Shown one piece after another: positions 50,120-53,522 of a stretch of DNA of 53,522 nt. Below the pieces are notes generated by a model that did not search any database, had not been told where the DNA came from, and saw only the letters and a program-made list of their open reading frames with translations. The translations under genes were made by a program, and so were the position numbers. Position 1 is the first letter of the stretch. Each line of letters begins with the position of its first letter. Source of the DNA: Xanthobacteraceae bacterium (GTDB taxonomy: Bacteria; Pseudomonadota; Alphaproteobacteria; Rhizobiales; Xanthobacteraceae); assembly GCA_029239875.1 (NCBI GenBank), contig JARBUD010000030.1, forward strand, positions 1-53,522, written 5' to 3'.

Positions 50120-50150
50120 GCGGGACGCGGGCCGCAACCCCGCGTCCCGC
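50120..50150 (+). other. 12-bp perfect stem-loop between tctC and tctB
   Basis: GCGGGACGCGGG (50120-50131) pairs perfectly with CCCGCGTCCCGC (50139-50150) around a 7-nt loop, ending 18 bp before the tctB ATG. No U run follows. It repeats the arrangement seen at the dctP gene: a stable hairpin after the binding-protein gene and before the low-abundance membrane subunit. Confidence 0.7.
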
Positions 50151-50168
50151 CTTCGTGGAGTGGTTGGC

Positions 50169-50675
50169 ATGAACATCTCGCGCAATGCCATGGAAGTGGC
50201 GACTGCCCTGGTGACGGCGCTGGTCGGCGCCCTCATCTGCTACGGTGCGATGGAGAATGGCATCGGCTGGACCGAGAGCGGTCCCAAGCCCGGCTATTTC
50301 CCCTTCGGCATCGGCTGCCTGATCGTCGCCGGCAGCGTCGCCACGCTGGTCCAGGTCGGCTGGAAGAGCATGGCCGCCCGCCCCGCCGGCGAGGCCGACT
50401 CCCTCGTCCCCTTCATCGACGGGCAGGGCCTGCGCACGCTGGCGGCCTTCTTCCTGCCGATCGCCGTGATGACCGCCATCTCGTTCTGGCTCGGGCTCTA
50501 TATCGGCATGGCGCTGTACATCTTCTACGCCATGCGTTTCGCCGCCGGTTTCCGCATCCATAACGCTCTGCTGACCGCGATCATCGTGGTCGCGGTCAAC
50601 TTCGTCGTCTTCGAGAAGCTGTTCATGGTCCCGCTGCTCAAGGGGCCGATACTCGAATATTTCGGCATCTACTGA
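50169..50675 (+). CDS. tctB: tripartite tricarboxylate transporter small membrane subunit
   Basis: This 168-residue inner-membrane protein has the four-helix TctB layout: VATALVTALVGALICYGAME, GYFPFGIGCLIVAGSVATLV, LAAFFLPIAVMTAISFWLGL with ALYIFYAMRFAAGF, and ALLTAIIVVAVNFVVFEKLF. The motif GPKPGYFPF is typical of the family. The ATG at 50169 follows GGAG at a good distance; an upstream in-frame TTG at 50118 is rejected because it would lie across the stem-loop. It assists TctA in sodium-coupled uptake. Confidence 0.88.
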   Translation: MNISRNAMEVATALVTALVGALICYGAMENGIGWTESGPKPGYFPFGIGCLIVAGSVATLVQVGWKSMAARPAGEADSLVPFIDGQGLRTLAAFFLPIAVMTAISFWLGLYIGMALYIFYAMRFAAGFRIHNALLTAIIVVAVNFVVFEKLFMVPLLKGPILEYFGIY

Positions 50676-50705
50676 AGAAGAAAAGAAGAGAGGACGCGCG
50701 CCACG

Positions 50706-52235
50706 ATGGGTAACTTCGGCCAGCTGATGGATGGCTTCGCCATCGCCCTCACCACCCAGCACGTCATGATCATGGTGCTGGGCGTCCTGCTCGGCCTCGT
50801 CGTCGGCGTGCTGCCGGGGCTGGGCGCCCCCAATGGCGTGTCGCTGCTGCTGCCGCTGACCTTCACCATGGACCCGATCTCGGCGATCATCCTGCTGACG
50901 TCGATGTATTGGGGCGCGCTGTTCGGCGGCTCGACCACCTCCATCCTGTTCAACATTCCCGGTGAGCCGTCATCGGTCGCCACCACCTTCGACGGCCATC
51001 CCATGGCCAAGCAGGGCGAGGCGGTGCGCGCGCTCACCCTCGCCTTCACCTCCGCCGGCATCGGCGCGCTGGTGGGCGTGCTGGTCATCACCCTGCTGTC
51101 GAGCTGGGTCGCGAACTTCGCCCTGCGCTTCGGCTCGCCCGAATATTTCGCCGTCTACTTCATGGCCTTCGCCAGCTTCATCGGCATGGCCGGCAGCTCG
51201 CCCTTCAAGACGCTGGTCTCGATCATGCTGGGCTTCGCCGTTGCGACGGTGGGCATGGACACGATCTCCGGCGAGGGCCGCCTCACCTTTGGCCTCGGCG
51301 AACTGTCGAACGGCATCTCCTTCCTCATCGTCGTCATCGGCCTGTTCGGCATCGGCGAGCTGCTGCTCACCATCGACGAGGGCTACAAGTTCGAGGGCGT
51401 GAAGGCCAAGCTCAAGCTCTCCACCATCTTCCGCACCCTCGCGGAGATGCCGCGCTACTGGGTGACGATCGTGCGCAGCGCGCTGATCGGCTGCTGGATG
51501 GGCATCACGCCCGGCGGACCGACCGCCGCCTCCTTCATGAGCTATGCGCTCGGCCGCCGCTTCTCCCGCCGCGGCAAGTATTTCGGCAAGGGCGAGCCGG
51601 AGGGCATCGTCGCGCCCGAGACCGCCGACCATTCCGCCGGCTCCTGCGCCCTGCTGCCCATGCTGGCGCTCGGCGTGCCCGGCTCGGCGACCGCCGCGGT
51701 GATGATGGGCGGCCTGATGATCTGGGGGCTCAACCCCGGCCCCATGCTGTTCTCCACCCGGCCGGACTTCGTCTGGGGCCTGATCGCCTCGATGTATGCC
51801 GGCAACCTCATCGCGGTCGTGCTGGTGCTCGCCACCGTGCCGCTCTTCGCCTTCATCCTGCGCGCGCCCTTCACCGTCGTCGGGCCGCTGATCGCGATCA
51901 TCTGCGTGATCGGCGCCTACACGGTGGCGAACCACATGTTCGACATCTGGCTGGCGCTGATCTTCGGCATCGTCGGCTACGCCTTCAAGAAGCTCGACTA
52001 CCCGCTCGCGCCCTTCGTGCTGGCGGTGGTGCTGGGCGACAAGGCGGAGGACGCCTTCCGCCAGTCGATGCTCTCCTCCGGCGGCTCGCTGAACATCTTC
52101 TTCGAGACGCCGCTGGTGGCGACGATGATGGCGATCGGCTTCCTGCTGCTGCTCCTCCCCTTCATCGGCCGCTTGTTCGGCGCGCTCCTCGGCAAGGGGA
52201 ACGCGGCCGAGGCGCGCGACGGCCGGCCCGCCTGA
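50706..52235 (+). CDS. tctA: tripartite tricarboxylate transporter large permease
   Basis: This 509-residue polytopic protein is the TctA transport subunit. Hallmarks are GVLPGLGAPNGVSLLLPLTF, MYWGALFGGSTTSILFNIPG (two of the family's repeated glycine-rich re-entrant motifs) and PGGPTAASFMSYALGRRFSR, followed by DHSAGSCALLPMLALGVPGS. Length and topology are normal. It follows tctB by 30 bp. Together with TctC and TctB it forms a complete secondary transporter. The substrate is not evident, but the alcohol dehydrogenase immediately downstream suggests a hydroxy- or alcohol-bearing acid. Confidence 0.93.
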   Translation: MGNFGQLMDGFAIALTTQHVMIMVLGVLLGLVVGVLPGLGAPNGVSLLLPLTFTMDPISAIILLTSMYWGALFGGSTTSILFNIPGEPSSVATTFDGHPMAKQGEAVRALTLAFTSAGIGALVGVLVITLLSSWVANFALRFGSPEYFAVYFMAFASFIGMAGSSPFKTLVSIMLGFAVATVGMDTISGEGRLTFGLGELSNGISFLIVVIGLFGIGELLLTIDEGYKFEGVKAKLKLSTIFRTLAEMPRYWVTIVRSALIGCWMGITPGGPTAASFMSYALGRRFSRRGKYFGKGEPEGIVAPETADHSAGSCALLPMLALGVPGSATAAVMMGGLMIWGLNPGPMLFSTRPDFVWGLIASMYAGNLIAVVLVLATVPLFAFILRAPFTVVGPLIAIICVIGAYTVANHMFDIWLALIFGIVGYAFKKLDYPLAPFVLAVVLGDKAEDAFRQSMLSSGGSLNIFFETPLVATMMAIGFLLLLLPFIGRLFGALLGKGNAAEARDGRPA

Positions 52236-52298
52236 GGCCGACGAGATCATCGGCGGCGGCCGCGCGCCGTCGTCCCACCTTGAACGAACGAGTGAGAC

Positions 52299-53522
52299 AT
52301 GTTCGGAGCCCTGCGCCTGCCCCACACCATCCTCTTCGGCAACGGCCAGCGCCATGCCATCGGCACGGCGGCGGCGCGCATCGGGCGGCGCGCCTTGGTG
52401 TGCACCGATGCGCGGCTCTCCCAGCTCGCCGAGTTCGCCGCCCTCATCGAGGACCTGAAGGCGCACGGCGTGGAATCGCGGGTCTATGACCGCACCATCG
52501 CCGACCTGCCGCTCGACTGCATCGACGACTGCGTGGCGAGCGTCGCCGACTTCAAGCCGGACGTCGTCATCGGCATCGGTGGCGGCAGCTGCATCGACCT
52601 CGCCAAGGTGGTCTCGGTGCTGATCACCCATGGCGGCGAGGTCAGCAAGTACTATGGCGAGTTCGCCGTGCCCGGCCCGGTGGTGCCGCTCATCGCCGTG
52701 CCGACCACCTCGGGCACCGGCTCGGAAGTCACCCCGGTCGCGGTGGTGCTCGACAAGGCGCGCGGCTCCAAGATCGGCGTCGCCAGCCCCTACATCATCC
52801 CCTACATGGCGGTATGCGACCCCGAGCTGACCGTCAGCTGCCCGCGGGGGCTGACCGCCTGTTCCGGCGCCGACGCGCTCGCCCATGCGGTCGAGGCCTT
52901 CACCAGCAAGACCCGCCCGGCCGAGCCGCTGCTCACTGAGCAGCATGTCTTCATCGGCAAGAACCTGCTTTCCGACCATTTCGCCAAGCTGGCGGTGATC
53001 AACGTGTTCGCCTACCTCGCCCGCGCCTGCAGGGACGGCAGCGACATCGAGGCGCGCGAGGGGCTGATGCTGGCCTCGCTGGCGGCGGGCTGCGCCTTCG
53101 GCACCGCCGGCACGGCGGCGGCGCATGCGCTGCAATATCCGGTCGGCAACCTCACCCACACCTCGCATGGCGACGGCGTCGGTGCGCTGCTGCCCTTCGT
53201 GATGCAGTTCAACCGTTCGGCCAACCCCGAGGCCTTCGCGCAGCTTGCCGAGGTCGTCGGCCTCGGCAGCGCCTCAATGAACGTCGAGGCGCGCTCGCAA
53301 CTCTTCATCGACGAGGTGGCGGAGCTTTTCGCCGAGATCGGCATCCCGCGCTCGCTGCAGGCGCTGGGCCTCGGCGAGGGCCATGAGAACGACGTCGCCG
53401 CCGGCGCGCTGAAGGCCGAGCGGCTGGTCAAGAACAACCCGCGCCCGCTCGACCTCGCGGCCATGCTCCACATCACCCAGGCGGCCTTCACCGGCCAGCG
53501 CGCCGCGCTGCGCGACCTCTGA
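52299..53522 (+). CDS. iron-containing (group III) alcohol dehydrogenase
   Basis: This 407-residue enzyme has the NAD(P)-binding GGGS at 94-97, the PTTSGTGSE loop at 135-143 and metal ligands D192 and H196 (SGADALAHAVE), H276 and H290 (HTSHGDG), the complete set for Fe-ADHs. Members act on lactaldehyde, methanol, 4-hydroxybutyrate, maleylacetate, glycerol and others. It starts 63 bp after tctA in the same direction and ends with TGA on the last base of the window, so it is complete. Its likely job is to oxidise or reduce the solute imported by TctCBA or a product of it; this is inference. Confidence 0.92.
   Translation: MFGALRLPHTILFGNGQRHAIGTAAARIGRRALVCTDARLSQLAEFAALIEDLKAHGVESRVYDRTIADLPLDCIDDCVASVADFKPDVVIGIGGGSCIDLAKVVSVLITHGGEVSKYYGEFAVPGPVVPLIAVPTTSGTGSEVTPVAVVLDKARGSKIGVASPYIIPYMAVCDPELTVSCPRGLTACSGADALAHAVEAFTSKTRPAEPLLTEQHVFIGKNLLSDHFAKLAVINVFAYLARACRDGSDIEAREGLMLASLAAGCAFGTAGTAAAHALQYPVGNLTHTSHGDGVGALLPFVMQFNRSANPEAFAQLAEVVGLGSASMNVEARSQLFIDEVAELFAEIGIPRSLQALGLGEGHENDVAAGALKAERLVKNNPRPLDLAAMLHITQAAFTGQRAALRDL

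Noticed and set aside
50970..53168. 732-codon open frame on the minus strand
   Set aside because: It is antisense to tctA and the alcohol dehydrogenase, both of which show complete family motifs. The antisense product is His/Arg/Gly-rich and domain-free.

Overview
The window is GC-rich (roughly two-thirds G+C by eye), densely packed DNA with many ATGA, GTGA and TGATG stop/start overlaps. Gene content (TRAP, tripartite tricarboxylate and CUT2 sugar transporters, FCD-type GntR regulators, a FecI/FecR/TonB iron cassette, a type V autotransporter) points to an alphaproteobacterium, most likely Hyphomicrobiales, possibly a Xanthobacteraceae-like soil or plant-associated organism. The taxonomic placement is inference. 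I saw no rRNA, tRNA, CRISPR array, insertion sequence or phage gene.

Region by region. 0.2-6.8 kb (minus strand): a GNAT acetyltransferase, a DeoR-type regulator, a 1135-aa autotransporter whose passenger is an endonuclease/exonuclease/phosphatase domain, a glycine-zipper stress protein and a small secreted protein. 6.9-14.9 kb: a uronate/pectin-fragment locus. A minus operon (GntR regulator, kduI, kduD, an SMP-30 lactonase, uronate dehydrogenase) diverges from a plus operon (a 2-keto-4-pentenoate hydratase-like gene and a DctPQM TRAP transporter). 15.0-20.2 kb: a translationally coupled metallo-beta-lactamase-fold protein and CobW-type GTPase, facing a GH15 alpha-glucosidase plus ROK glucokinase pair.

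20.4-35.5 kb: a second sugar-acid locus that I read as D-apionate catabolism. A plus operon (sugar-binding protein, an ABC ATPase fused to a permease, a second permease, an ApnL-like D-apionate lactonase) converges on a seven-gene minus operon (RuBisCO-like protein, DUF1537 kinase OiaK, oxidoisomerase ApnO, TRAP DctP, DctQ, DctM, GntR regulator). A divergent SMP-30 lactonase sits at its left edge. The two operon promoters carry the same exact 16-bp sequence, which includes a TATAAT -10 hexamer, in opposite orientation; this looks like a shared operator/promoter. Apiose and galacturonate occur together in rhamnogalacturonan II and apiogalacturonan, so the two neighbouring loci make sense as one plant-cell-wall sugar-acid island.

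35.7-42.6 kb (minus): a cytochrome P460-like protein with a Tat-exported alpha/beta hydrolase, then an iron-responsive cassette (ECF sigma factor, FecR anti-sigma factor, STN-domain TonB receptor, periplasmic binding protein) lacking its own ABC permease and ATPase. 42.8-48.5 kb: an RND efflux pair (lipoprotein adaptor plus permease) whose stop codon overlaps that of a convergent membrane-anchored alpha/beta hydrolase. 49.1-53.5 kb: a tripartite tricarboxylate transporter (TctC, TctB, TctA) followed by an iron-type alcohol dehydrogenase ending on the last base of the window.

A recurring structural theme is perfect 11-12 bp stem-loops without U tracts beside periplasmic binding-protein genes (both sides of dctP at 30.8-31.8 kb, and between tctC and tctB). 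They probably set binding-protein to permease expression ratios.
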